A DNA stretch of 64,000 nt from Deefgea rivuli DSM 18356 (lineage in GTDB: Bacteria; Pseudomonadota; Gammaproteobacteria; Burkholderiales; Chitinibacteraceae). A program made the position numbers and the translations under genes. The notes under the pieces were generated by a model. That model had not been told where the DNA came from. It saw only the letters and a list, made by a program, of their open reading frames with translations, and searched no databases. Shown here piece after piece: positions 30,215 to 39,165 of this stretch. The stretch's first letter is position 1. Each line of letters begins with the position of its first letter. The stretch covers positions 248,001-312,000 of the forward strand of contig NZ_KK211081.1 of assembly GCF_000620145.1 (NCBI RefSeq). The letters run 5' to 3'.

Positions 30215-31107
30215 TATTTCAATCCTTTTAACCCAGCCTTCACGCTGTCATCCGTTGCGGATGCCGCATCGGCACTCGGTACAGCGGCGGGCGCAGAAGC
30301 AAATTTCTGTAAATATTCAACTTTAGCAACATCACGAATCGCTTTTAATTTGGCTTTAGCATTGTTTTGCGCTTCGCTCGTACCGAGGAATCGCTTAATC
30401 ATTGGCTCAGCATCAGCAGGTGCAACCGGTGCGGCATGACTGGCTTTTAGCTGCAACAAAATCAGTTTCTCGCCTTCTGGCATCGACAAAATATCGCCCT
30501 GATTCATTGCGGCAAATTTTGGCAGCATCGCCATAGGCAACTGCTCTGCTGAGCGTGTAACTTCATTCATATCAAACTTAACGCCAGCCGCGTCCAGAAT
30601 CGATTTCACTTGTGCAGCGGATGTCGCATCGTTGAGCTGAGCCGTAATTGCTGCGTTATAACTGGCGGTAGGCAGCACAAACATGACAAATTCATAGGTT
30701 TTACGATCTGCAAAAAGCCCCGGATTTTGTGCATAAAATGCGTCAATCGCTGCTTTGCTGGCTTCGGCGGGCTTACCAATAACGCGCTCGGCGGCCGATT
30801 GGGCGAGAATTTGGCGCTTGGCAGCTTCAATGGCTTGCACCACATTCGGCTCACGATCTAGCTTAAGTTCCGTCGCTTTTTGCACTAGTAATTCTTGATC
30901 AATGAGTTGATCCAGCAATTGCTGCTTTTGCTCTGCCGTTGCATTGGGCGCTTGAGCCAATACAAAATTGAGTTGATGTACGGTGATTTCAGCATCATTC
31001 ACTTTGGCCAACACTTGGCTCGGTGATTTTTTTTCATCTTTATCATTACATGCAGTTAAAACAAACACGGCAGACAAAGCTAATACGATAGGGCTAAATT
31101 TATTCAT
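30214..31107 (-). CDS. epsD: EpsD-family peptidyl-prolyl isomerase lipoprotein
   Basis: A 297-residue lipoprotein (signal to LTAC, cysteine 20) with SurA/PrsA-like N-terminal region VLAKVNDAEITVHQLNFVL and QQLLDQLIDQELLVQKATELKLD, typical of EpsD-family foldases in exosortase-type EPS operons. The parvulin-like domain is divergent. The C-terminus is Ala/Ser/Asp-rich. It probably assists folding of outer-membrane export components (inference). It is adjacent to epsE with a one-base overlap. Confidence 0.88.
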   Translation of the reverse strand: MNKFSPIVLALSAVFVLTACNDKDEKKSPSQVLAKVNDAEITVHQLNFVLAQAPNATAEQKQQLLDQLIDQELLVQKATELKLDREPNVVQAIEAAKRQILAQSAAERVIGKPAEASKAAIDAFYAQNPGLFADRKTYEFVMFVLPTASYNAAITAQLNDATSAAQVKSILDAAGVKFDMNEVTRSAEQLPMAMLPKFAAMNQGDILSMPEGEKLILLQLKASHAAPVAPADAEPMIKRFLGTSEAQNNAKAKLKAIRDVAKVEYLQKFASAPAAVPSADAASATDDSVKAGLKGLK

Positions 31108-31139
31108 TTTTGAATACCTAAAAAACGTTCAAAAAAATA

Positions 31140-32612
31140 TTAAAATGCGTTTTTATCTCTAAACATACTGGTCGCAGTCAACCAGATAATTTTTATATCC
31201 AGCCAAACCGACCAATTGCGTAAATAATCTAAATCGTAAGCGATACGACCCTGCATTTTATCGAGAGTATCTGTTTCACCGCGGAATCCGTTCACTTGCG
31301 CCCAACCGGTAATTCCAGGCTTAACCATATGGCGGATCATATAGCCTTTAATCAGCTTACGATATTCTTCATTATGCGCATTGGCATGTGGCCGTGGGCC
31401 GACAATACTCATTTTTCCTTGCAGCACATTAATAAACTGCGGTAATTCATCCAGTGAGGTTTTGCGGATAAAACCACCAATCGACGTTAAGCGCACATCG
31501 TTTTTAGTCGCTTGAGTGACTTTCGCACCATCTTCCATCACCGTCATCGAGCGAAATTTATACACCAATACACTTTGGCCATCTTCGCCATAGCGTCTTT
31601 GTTTAAAAAATACAGGGCCAGCAGAGCTTGATTTAACGGCGATTGCAACTGCCAATAATATTGGCCAAATGAGTAATAAAATCAGTATCGACAAAACCAC
31701 ATCGCTAATCCGTTTAACGACACCGTTTAAGCCTAAAAATGGGCTTTCACAAATCGCAATCACGGGTAAGCCAGCTACATTATCAAATCGGGCATTGATT
31801 AAATCAAAAACAAATAAATCAGGCACAAAATAAATGGATGCGGTACTGTCTTTGAGATGATCTAGCAAAGCCATAACGCGCGGCTGTGCGGTCATCGGCA
31901 AAGTGATATAAATTTGCTGTACGTTGTTTTTGTTCACAAATTCAGGAAATATTTTCAAATCGCCAATAATATCTTCAGGATTAATATCGCCAAGGCGTGA
32001 GGTATCTCTGTCTTCAAAAAAACCAAGGAAGTTCATTTTTAAGAAGGAATTTTCTTGAATGTTTTTAGCCAGTAACTGCCCCGGTTTATTGGCACCAATA
32101 ATGATTACTTTTTTAATATCCTGCTTATCTGGATGCAGAACAAACAATCTAAATAATAAATGCGTACACACCAAAGCGAGCGGCGCAATAATTGCCCAAG
32201 CAAAAAAATACTCGGGATAAATATAGGTATGAAAACCAGAAATTCTGCCGATCAAAAACAGCGCCAGCAAAACAGAAATCCACTCTAAAACGAAACGACC
32301 TAATCCCAGCAAGGGCCTTGAATATCCAGGTACAAAGAGAAAAACGCCATCGAGTAAAACAGCAGTGAGCAAAAATGCCAATACCGCAAAGATAAACCCA
32401 TATCCATCCACTGTTACTTCAAAAGGGATGGCTAAAGCATAGAGTGTCGCAACAACGATAAATGGATCTAAAAATAATTTGAAAAATCCAATCACCGGCG
32501 AAGCATTGCTAAACTCGCGAAATCGATCCCCCAGCAAGCTTGGCAATTGCAAAGCTTGGTTATTTTCCAAAATAGGCTTGGGATTAAAGTTAGCAGCAAC
32601 ATCTTGATGCAA
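31140..32612 (-). CDS. epsB: Undecaprenyl-phosphate glucose phosphotransferase
   Basis: A 490-residue polyisoprenyl-phosphate hexose-1-phosphate transferase (WcaJ/PssY type), the initiating enzyme of EPS repeat-unit synthesis. The N-terminal half has about four membrane helices and a CoA-binding-like domain (KKVIIIGANKPGQLLAKNIQ). The C-terminal catalytic domain has KRISDVVLSILILLLIWPILL, VFFKQRRYGEDGQSVLVYKFRSM, TSLDELPQFINVLQGKMSIVGPRPHA and GITGWAQVNGFRGETDT. All canonical motifs are intact. Confidence 0.94.
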   Translation of the reverse strand: MHQDVAANFNPKPILENNQALQLPSLLGDRFREFSNASPVIGFFKLFLDPFIVVATLYALAIPFEVTVDGYGFIFAVLAFLLTAVLLDGVFLFVPGYSRPLLGLGRFVLEWISVLLALFLIGRISGFHTYIYPEYFFAWAIIAPLALVCTHLLFRLFVLHPDKQDIKKVIIIGANKPGQLLAKNIQENSFLKMNFLGFFEDRDTSRLGDINPEDIIGDLKIFPEFVNKNNVQQIYITLPMTAQPRVMALLDHLKDSTASIYFVPDLFVFDLINARFDNVAGLPVIAICESPFLGLNGVVKRISDVVLSILILLLIWPILLAVAIAVKSSSAGPVFFKQRRYGEDGQSVLVYKFRSMTVMEDGAKVTQATKNDVRLTSIGGFIRKTSLDELPQFINVLQGKMSIVGPRPHANAHNEEYRKLIKGYMIRHMVKPGITGWAQVNGFRGETDTLDKMQGRIAYDLDYLRNWSVWLDIKIIWLTATSMFRDKNAF

Positions 32613-32632
32613 GGCGAATATCCTATAAAATT

Positions 32633-33805
32633 TTAGTAGTTATACTTCAGCGACAAACCAATTTGCTCATCATCATAATCAAACTGATTTATTTTTTCTT
32701 TTCTACTTTCTAGCCGCACATACGACCTAATCATCGTGCTGCGTAAAATCTGGTAATCATAAGACAGCAAAAAAGTATCGTATGCTGAATCTTGGGTCAC
32801 AAAACCAATGGCAGTCACTGTTTCGACTTCTCGGTAATTGTATTTAAGCGAAAATTTTGACTTCTCAGTCGCTGCCCAACTTGCGGCAATATAAGCTGTT
32901 CTTTCTAAATCTCGGCCAACAAAATTACTGCCGAATGAATTAAAACTTTGCCCAGCACCAGTGCTCAGCGTGGTTTTATCAGTCACACGCCATGATAGAT
33001 CCATCGCGCCGATGGGCTTACTATTTTTGCTTCCATCATATTGAGATTTCCACCGGCTATAACCAGTAGAAACATTGGCATCGAATTTTGTGGTAATCGG
33101 CCAATTTAAATTCAAGGTGGTATTTTGCTCGGTATAACCACGCAAGTCGGCAGGAATAATTAAACTTTCTTCGTAATTGTGTTCTGACCATTGATGATTC
33201 AGTGTCAGTGCAAAACCACGATCAGACTGGTAGCGCAGTCCTGCACCGAGCAAGCGATTATTCGCATTTTGATAAACTCGTACATCGTGGTCTTCTTGCT
33301 CGTAGGCCGCATTGGCCTGCAATGCCCAGTTACTCAATAACTGCCAGTTTGCATTCCAATTAAATTGATCTTTTTTAACGGTATCAATGACCGAAGTACG
33401 TACATCATCAAACGATGCCAACTCTGAACTGGTTGCGGCCGACAAATTTCCGCGCCACTGATTGCCAACGACCCAATCCCAGCCCACACCAAGATCCCAT
33501 TCGGGGCCGTTTAGATCAGTAAAATTAAAATAATGAATCTGTGAAACTCGTGCGCTTGCATACAGGTTTTGTCGACTAATTGGCAGATCGACACGCCCGC
33601 CTAGCCCTGCTGTGATGCTGGAGTCACCTTTTTGCTGATGCTCACGTGTTGTATTGTTCTCTTGCTGATCCGACAAACGAAATACGTTTGAGTCGTAAAC
33701 ATAAGCCATATCGGCATACAGCTTAATCGTGTCTTCGCTATCGTAAGCCGCGTGAGCGTTGCTCATTGCCAATACACTGAGCAGCAGCGTTTTTTTTTTC
33801 CACAT
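32633..33805 (-). CDS. epsL: EpsL-family outer-membrane beta-barrel protein
   Basis: A 390-residue secreted protein with a short signal peptide (SVLAMSNAHA) and alternating hydrophobic/polar strands rich in aromatic residues throughout, ending in the outer-membrane-like KYNY terminus. Repeated strand motifs such as WRVTDKTTLSTGAGQSF and YIAASWAATEKSKFSLKYNYREV match the EpsL family of exosortase-type EPS operons. It is the first gene of the long minus-strand operon, with a sigma-54-like site 43 bp upstream. It probably forms the secretion pore (inference). Confidence 0.87.
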   Translation of the reverse strand: MWKKKTLLLSVLAMSNAHAAYDSEDTIKLYADMAYVYDSNVFRLSDQQENNTTREHQQKGDSSITAGLGGRVDLPISRQNLYASARVSQIHYFNFTDLNGPEWDLGVGWDWVVGNQWRGNLSAATSSELASFDDVRTSVIDTVKKDQFNWNANWQLLSNWALQANAAYEQEDHDVRVYQNANNRLLGAGLRYQSDRGFALTLNHQWSEHNYEESLIIPADLRGYTEQNTTLNLNWPITTKFDANVSTGYSRWKSQYDGSKNSKPIGAMDLSWRVTDKTTLSTGAGQSFNSFGSNFVGRDLERTAYIAASWAATEKSKFSLKYNYREVETVTAIGFVTQDSAYDTFLLSYDYQILRSTMIRSYVRLESRKEKINQFDYDDEQIGLSLKYNY

Positions 33806-33847
33806 CAGTTTTTCATTCCAGTTACAGAGCTTTACACGCCAGTTGCT

Positions 33848-33863
33848 AGCAACAACCTTACCA
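33848..33863 (-). promoter_or_regulatory. Candidate sigma-54 (-24/-12) promoter of the eps operon
   Basis: On the minus strand the sequence TGGTAAGGTTGTTGCT fits TGGCACGnnnnTTGCW with exact GG-N10-GC spacing, five of seven bases in the -24 box and a perfect -12 box. A start about 12 nt downstream would leave a leader of some 30 nt before epsL. EPS/PEP-CTERM loci are often under RpoN and the PrsK/PrsR two-component system; those genes are not in this window. Confidence 0.55.
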
Positions 33864-34215
33864 GAAACTTATTTCAGTTTCGTTTCAAGTGTATTTTAAC
33901 ACTACAACTGATTTTCTTGCTGCAAGATCATTAAATCAGAATTTAATAATACTGGAATATCGAATTTATATTTTTTACCACTTAGAAAAATTCAAATTCA
34001 ATTTCTGATGAATGGTTTTAAAGTAGTGTTTGATTTTAGGCTATGATCTAGCTCACAAATAAAAACTACAATTTTAAATGTAAATTAATCGTTTCAAACT
34101 GAAACATTAAGTAACAATACATTTAACGGTTTGTAATTCATCTTTTTTCAAATCATTCACATGGTTTTATTACTTGCTACAAGCACACTTATCACTCGAC
34201 GAAATATAAAATTGT
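33864..34215. other. AT-rich divergent intergenic region
   Basis: About 350 AT-rich bases between epsL and a divergent PEP-CTERM gene, without a gene. It would have to hold any enhancer sites for the epsL promoter. A TGG-N11-GC arrangement near 34162 towards the PEP-CTERM gene has the wrong spacing for sigma-54. Confidence 0.4.
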
Positions 34216-34653
34216 ATGAAATTTAATTCCCTTATTTTTTTATGCCTTACGAGCTTGCAAGCACAGGCGGAGATCATCCAACATCATGCGGTGATGGACG
34301 ACTCATTTGTGGCTGTGCGTGCAGGGCAGCAGCGCAATGGCACTTTAGCCATTGAGCAAATTTTTAGTCATACCACGACGTCCGCTCAGGATGCGCTAGC
34401 TAGAGCAGCGCTTACATTCAATGACGGCTCGCCGTTGAGCGGTACTCGGCAGCGTGGTGCAATCGCCACCTTCAGCGCATCAGCCGAGCGCAGCGAACCA
34501 TCATCTATACCGGGTATATCCCTGCCAGTTATATTACCTAATATCGGTGGATCAATACCCCCTATCACTCCCGCTGTACCAGAACCTGAAACCTATGCAT
34601 TGATGGCTTTGGGATTGGGCGCTTTATATTTCAGAAAGCGCGCAAAAAAATAA
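34216..34653 (+). CDS. PEP-CTERM sorting-domain protein
   Basis: A 145-residue exported protein. The signal peptide is SLIFLCLTSLQAQA. The body is short and low in complexity, with Ser/Pro-rich region SSIPGISLPVILPNIGG, then the sorting signal VPEPETYALMALGLGALYF and basic tail RKRAKK. It differs from the 11334-11840 protein except in the tail. Together they flank the eps/exosortase locus, one at each end, and are its likely substrates. Function unknown. Confidence 0.83.
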   Translation: MKFNSLIFLCLTSLQAQAEIIQHHAVMDDSFVAVRAGQQRNGTLAIEQIFSHTTTSAQDALARAALTFNDGSPLSGTRQRGAIATFSASAERSEPSSIPGISLPVILPNIGGSIPPITPAVPEPETYALMALGLGALYFRKRAKK

Positions 34654-34755
34654 TTTCATTGTTAAGGCTCCTCAATCCCAAGCGGTACAGCAAGTACGAC
34701 TCGGGAATCTACGATGCAAGCAAATTTTTTACTTTTTTAGGTTTGGATTGAAATA

Positions 34756-34784
34756 AGGGACAGGCTTGCCTGTCCCTATTTTTT
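34756..34784. terminator. Terminator between the PEP-CTERM and DUF1615 genes
   Basis: Stem AGGGACAGG / CCTGTCCCT with loop CTTG (34756-34777) followed by ATTTTTT; serves the plus-strand gene and may act on the convergent one. Confidence 0.8.
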
Positions 34785-34803
34785 GGCTATGCAGCTAAAT
34801 GAA

Positions 34804-36033
34804 TTAGCGCCGCGCCATGCAGATTTCATACCGACCTTGCACGCGTTTTGCGAACCATTCGGTTGTGAGCTTACGAGTGATCTTTGGGCTTTTTAAGTCA
34901 ATCTGCGGCAAGGCCGCGCGCGGAAAGGTTTGGCCATTCTTTTCAATCAGTGCATAGGTCTTCTTATACAGCTCGCTTTGGCCAAAACTGGCAAGCTTTT
35001 CTAGCTTTAAATCACGCAAAATTGCCTCTTGGCTCATGCCTAATTTCCCAGCCAAACTGTACACCGCCGTTTGCGTACCACTCACACCTGTGGGCGCGCC
35101 ATTGCTATAGCGCAGCAAATCGCCATCTTGCACCAGCGCCTGCCCTGTCAATTTAGAAACCAGTTGTTGATACGCGGTATTGCGGCTGGCATAACGGCCA
35201 GCATTATAATCAGCAAAGCGATACACCATATCGGTATAGGGCGCTGGGTATTGCAGCAGAATGGCTAGACCGAAATACGTCCCGCCACGGCGCGTAAATA
35301 CTTCGTTTCGCACACTGCCTTTCATCGCATACGGATAAGGCCACGCCTTCACATGCCCTTGCGCGAACTCAACGCTCACCTGCATCGGGCCACCGGTACG
35401 AATTGGGTTTTTCATATTCAGCGGCAGATTGAGCTTTACTGCTTCATCGGCCAAATCCTCAAACAGAGCATTCATTTCGCGCTCGGTGCGTAGCGTGTCA
35501 ATGCGCTGTTTATAGCTGCGCCCTGTTGGTGAGGTCTTAAGTAGCGCCGTTTGTACCGCAATCAATGGAATATGATATTTCGCCGCACGCTCACCAATCG
35601 CACTCCAGACAATTTTCGGCAAACCCGGCACACCCGGATCTCCTTGCCAGCTGGATTCTTGCTCTATCGTTGCCGCTGCAGCGCAAAAATATTCAGCGGT
35701 ATACGGCAATTTCAGCGCGGTAAACGCATCCAAAATATCGGCATTCCAGCCCGCACGATCTGGCATCTTTGCGGGCAATAATCGATTTAATAAAGTGCGC
35801 GCCTCATTTGTTGACAGCACAGGTTTAGGGGACGCGACAGCAGACGGTGTCGCTGTAGGTTCAATGATGATTGCGGGAATGGGGCTCGGACTTGGCGTGG
35901 CTTGTGTTACTGACGGTGTCGCTGTGCTCATCGGCGTAGCGACTGGCGGAATGCTGCTTGGCGTTGGATTTGGCGTGGCACAGCCCACCAAAAATCCGCT
36001 GAAACTCAAAACTGCCAGACTACGTAAATACAT
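34804..36033 (-). CDS. DUF1615 lipoprotein
   Basis: A 409-residue lipoprotein: signal with lipobox LVGC (cysteine 18), then a Pro/Thr/Ser-rich linker to about residue 70, then the DUF1615 domain (LPYTAEYFCAAAATIEQESSWQ, GGPMQVSVEFAQGHVKAWPYP, RRGGTYFGLAILLQYPAPY). The AATIEQESSWQ segment with its glutamates resembles lysozyme-like transglycosylases, so a cell-wall function is possible but unproven. It is monocistronic and convergent with the PEP-CTERM gene. Confidence 0.85.
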   Translation of the reverse strand: MYLRSLAVLSFSGFLVGCATPNPTPSSIPPVATPMSTATPSVTQATPSPSPIPAIIIEPTATPSAVASPKPVLSTNEARTLLNRLLPAKMPDRAGWNADILDAFTALKLPYTAEYFCAAAATIEQESSWQGDPGVPGLPKIVWSAIGERAAKYHIPLIAVQTALLKTSPTGRSYKQRIDTLRTEREMNALFEDLADEAVKLNLPLNMKNPIRTGGPMQVSVEFAQGHVKAWPYPYAMKGSVRNEVFTRRGGTYFGLAILLQYPAPYTDMVYRFADYNAGRYASRNTAYQQLVSKLTGQALVQDGDLLRYSNGAPTGVSGTQTAVYSLAGKLGMSQEAILRDLKLEKLASFGQSELYKKTYALIEKNGQTFPRAALPQIDLKSPKITRKLTTEWFAKRVQGRYEICMARR

Positions 36034-36278
36034 GACCCAAACCTATTTTATTTCTCTCAATCGCGTAGCTTAAAAAATACACCCGATAACAGCAAGCAAA
36101 AATACAAACAGTTACTTCGGCAGCGAATTCGGCGGCTTTACAGTCTATTTTGATTCTCAAATCTCAATAAAATCAGTCTCTTCCAGAACTTTAAGCAAAT
36201 CCGACCCAATCAGGCTGCGCTGCGCTATACATACTTTTAGCACTAGGGATGTAGTGTATTTATTTTCACTACATAAAT

Positions 36279-36292
36279 TTGATATAAATCAA
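36279..36292. promoter_or_regulatory. FNR/CRP-family box upstream of rbsK
   Basis: TTGATATAAATCAA is a perfect match to the FNR/ANR consensus TTGAT-N4-ATCAA, centred about 91 bp before the rbsK start. A second inverted repeat, GTAGTG-N10-CACTAC (36251-36272), lies just upstream. No other gene is recognisable in the 36034-36376 gap. Confidence 0.55.
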
Positions 36293-36376
36293 ATCGCCGT
36301 GCTGATTACGGTTTAGCATTGCCATATTGATGATTTCTCATCACTTAATTGAATACGCGAAGATTGCGGAGGCTCT

Positions 36377-37291
36377 ATGAGCAAGGTTTTAGTTGTTGGC
36401 AGCATCAATATGGATTTAGTCGCTCAGGTCGATCAATTTCCCCGGCTCGGAGAAACACTCTTTGGCCAGTCGTTCGCAACGCATCATGGTGGAAAAGGCG
36501 CGAATCAAGCCGTCGCTGCGGCCCGTTTAGGTGCCGAAGTCACGATGATAGGCCGCGTCGGCGACGATGCTTTTGGGCAAGAATTAAAAACATCGCTCGC
36601 GGCTGAGGGCATCAATACTGAATGGATTAGTAGCAGCGCCAACACCGCCAGCGGCATTGCGATGATTACGCTCGCAGGCAGCGATAACGCGATTATCGTT
36701 GTGCCCGGTGCGAATGCAGATTTAACACCCGCCGATGTGATCGCCGCCGAAAGCGCTTTTTTGGCTGCCGATGTCGTGATTGCTCAACTTGAATCGCCAC
36801 TGGCAACGATAGAAATGGCGGCGCAATTGGCGCAGCGCCACGGCAAGCCGTTTATTTTAAATCCAGCACCCGCAATGCCGCTGTCTGCTGAACTTCTCAA
36901 ACAAATCACGCTACTCACGCCAAATGAATTTGAACTCAGCATCGCGCTGGGTACACCAGAAAATGCATGGCAAGCCGCGCTACAACACTATCCCGGCCAA
37001 ATTCTAATGACCGCAGGTCAAGACGGCGCGTGGTACACCAACGCAGCGGGTGAATTGCAGCAACAAGAAAGTTTTGCAGTACACGCCGTTGATACGACAG
37101 GCGCAGGCGACACCTTTAATGGCGCTTTGGCGGCGTTTTGGCATTTAGGTTTAAGCGAGGCTAGCCGTTTGGCCTGTGCAGCGGGGGCTTTGTCGGTCAC
37201 TCGTGCTGGCGCACAAGGTGGGATGCCAACCTTGGCGGAGCTGAATGCCTTTTTAGACGGCGTTCAAGGCAAAACCGGAGACGAAAAATGA
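36377..37291 (+). CDS. rbsK: Ribokinase
   Basis: A 304-residue PfkB-family kinase phosphorylating ribose to ribose 5-phosphate. N-terminal VVGSINMDLVAQVDQFPRLGET and HHGGKGANQAVAAARLG are ribokinase-specific; the catalytic aspartate is D245 in DTTGAGDTFNGALAAF. NPAPA lies in the expected place. GGAGG four bases before the ATG is an ideal ribosome binding site. It is the first gene of a ribose operon, unlike E. coli where rbsK is fifth; it overlaps rbsD by 4 bp. Confidence 0.96.
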   Translation: MSKVLVVGSINMDLVAQVDQFPRLGETLFGQSFATHHGGKGANQAVAAARLGAEVTMIGRVGDDAFGQELKTSLAAEGINTEWISSSANTASGIAMITLAGSDNAIIVVPGANADLTPADVIAAESAFLAADVVIAQLESPLATIEMAAQLAQRHGKPFILNPAPAMPLSAELLKQITLLTPNEFELSIALGTPENAWQAALQHYPGQILMTAGQDGAWYTNAAGELQQQESFAVHAVDTTGAGDTFNGALAAFWHLGLSEASRLACAAGALSVTRAGAQGGMPTLAELNAFLDGVQGKTGDEK

Positions 37292-37680
37292 AAAAGCTCG
37301 GACACCTAAATCGCGACATCAGCCGCGTCCTTGCCAGCATGGGGCACACCGATTGCATCGTTATTGCCGATTGCGGCTTACCGATTCCGCCGAATGTCGA
37401 ATGTATTGATTTATCGCTTGGTCGTGGCACACCATCGTATTTTGCGGTGCTCAACAGCATCTTGGCCGATTTCCAAGTCGAGCGCGCGGTGCTGGCCAGC
37501 GAATGCCAAAGCCAAAATCCAGCAGTGGCTGCGCAAGCACAAACCTTGTCAGGCGTTACCGTTGAATTTGTGCCACACAGCGAATTCAAGCAGCTGACTC
37601 AGCAAGCACGCGCCATTATCCGCACCGGCGAAGCCAGCCCTTACGCCAATATCGCGCTGTATTCCGGCGTGATTTTTTAG
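37288..37680 (+). CDS. rbsD: D-ribose pyranase
   Basis: A 130-residue RbsD/FucU-family mutarotase converting beta-ribopyranose to the furanose form used by ribokinase. N-terminal MKKLGHLNRDISRVLASMGH with catalytic H20, then IADCGLPIP with D28, and the C-terminal GEASPYANIALYSGVIF that completes the neighbouring active site. Full length. Coupled to rbsK by an ATGA overlap. Confidence 0.95.
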   Translation: MKKLGHLNRDISRVLASMGHTDCIVIADCGLPIPPNVECIDLSLGRGTPSYFAVLNSILADFQVERAVLASECQSQNPAVAAQAQTLSGVTVEFVPHSEFKQLTQQARAIIRTGEASPYANIALYSGVIF

Positions 37681-37689
37681 GGGACGGCG

Positions 37690-39165
37690 ATGTTGATCAA
37701 AATGAGCGGCATTAGTAAAGCCTTTGGCCCCGTTAAGGTGTTGGAAGGCGTTGAGTTTTCAGTTGATCGCGGCGAAGTGCATGCGCTAATGGGCGAAAAT
37801 GGCGCGGGTAAATCGACCTTAATGAAAATCCTCTGTGGGGTGTATCAGGCTGACAGCGGCAGCATTGCTGTTGATGGCAACGATACCCTAATACGCAGTA
37901 CGGTCGATGCAGAAAAACACGGCATTGCGATTATTCACCAAGAACTCAACCTGATCCCGCAATTGTCGGTGATGGAAAACATGTTCTTGGGCCGTGAACC
38001 TCAACGCTTTGGCATTATCAATACAATCAAAATGCGCACGCAATGCCTGGAATATCTGCAACTTCTCGGCATTGAAAATCTCGACCCTGACGTTGAAGCC
38101 GGCACGCTATCGATTGGTCAGCAGCAAATGGTGGAAATCGCCAAGGCACTATCGCTCAATGCACAAACGCTGATTATGGACGAACCCACTGCGGCGCTGT
38201 CTGAGCGCGAAACCGAAAAGCTGTTTGAGATTATCTCTGACTTGAAATCGCGCGGCGTCGCGATTGTGTATGTGTCGCACCGCATGGAAGAGATTTTCAA
38301 AATTTGCGACAAAATCTCAGTGCTGCGCGACGGACAATTTGTTGGCGAGCGCGAAATCGCCAAAACCAATTTTGATGAAATCGTACGGATGATGGTGGGC
38401 CGCGAAATCGGCGATCGGTTCCCGACACGTACAGCCGCTCTCGGAGAAATTCGCCTCAAAGTGACGGGTTTGGCGGACGCCAGCATCAGCAATATCAACT
38501 TTGAAGTACGCGCCGGTGAAGTGCTGGGTATTGCCGGGCTGATGGGCGCCGGGCGCAGTGAAATCCTCAAAACCATTTTTGGCATCAATCACAAAGTAGC
38601 TGGTCAGATTGAACTCGATGGTGTCGCGCTGCATGTGAAGCAGCCCAGCGATGCGATTAAGGCTGGGATCGGTTTTGTCACTGAAGATCGAAAAAGCCAA
38701 GGCTTAGTTCTGGGTTTATCAGTGCGAGAAAACGCCACGCTGGCGAACCTTTCTGCGTATTCCCACGGCGGCATGATTAATCAAAAGCAGCAAATGGCAG
38801 TCGTGCAGCGCGAGATTGATCGGATGCATATCCGTACTCGCGACGCTGAGCTGGAAGTGAAATCGCTCTCCGGCGGTAATCAACAAAAAGTCGTGTTTGC
38901 CAAATGGCTAGGAATTGCACCGAAAGTGCTGTTTTTAGATGAGCCGACTCGCGGCGTCGATGTGGGCGGCAAAGCTGAAATCTATCAAATTATTAACGAG
39001 CTAGCGCAATCGGGCGTCGCGATTGTCATGGTGTCCTCTGAATTGCCCGAAGTGTTGGCAATGAGTGACCGTATCCTCGTTATGCATCAAGGCCGTCAGG
39101 CGGGGATTTTTGCCCAAGCCAGCGCCGAAACCATCATGACCGCAGCAACTGGAGGTTTGAAATGA
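37690..39165 (+). CDS. rbsA: Ribose ABC transporter ATP-binding protein
   Basis: A 491-residue double-ABC sugar transporter ATPase. The first domain has GENGAGKSTLMKILCG, LSIGQQQMVEIAKAL and LIMDEPTAALSERE. The second has the family's usual degenerate P-loop GLMGAGRSEILKTIFG, LSGGNQQKVVFAKWL and LFLDEPTRGVDVGGKAE. It energises ribose import at the inner membrane with RbsC. A 9-bp gap follows rbsD; its end overlaps rbsC by 4 bp. Confidence 0.95.
   Translation: MLIKMSGISKAFGPVKVLEGVEFSVDRGEVHALMGENGAGKSTLMKILCGVYQADSGSIAVDGNDTLIRSTVDAEKHGIAIIHQELNLIPQLSVMENMFLGREPQRFGIINTIKMRTQCLEYLQLLGIENLDPDVEAGTLSIGQQQMVEIAKALSLNAQTLIMDEPTAALSERETEKLFEIISDLKSRGVAIVYVSHRMEEIFKICDKISVLRDGQFVGEREIAKTNFDEIVRMMVGREIGDRFPTRTAALGEIRLKVTGLADASISNINFEVRAGEVLGIAGLMGAGRSEILKTIFGINHKVAGQIELDGVALHVKQPSDAIKAGIGFVTEDRKSQGLVLGLSVRENATLANLSAYSHGGMINQKQQMAVVQREIDRMHIRTRDAELEVKSLSGGNQQKVVFAKWLGIAPKVLFLDEPTRGVDVGGKAEIYQIINELAQSGVAIVMVSSELPEVLAMSDRILVMHQGRQAGIFAQASAETIMTAATGGLK

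Noticed and set aside
34150..34200. Sigma-54 promoter for the PEP-CTERM gene at 34216
   Set aside because: The TGG and GC elements are 11 bases apart instead of 10, and the -24 box is poor.
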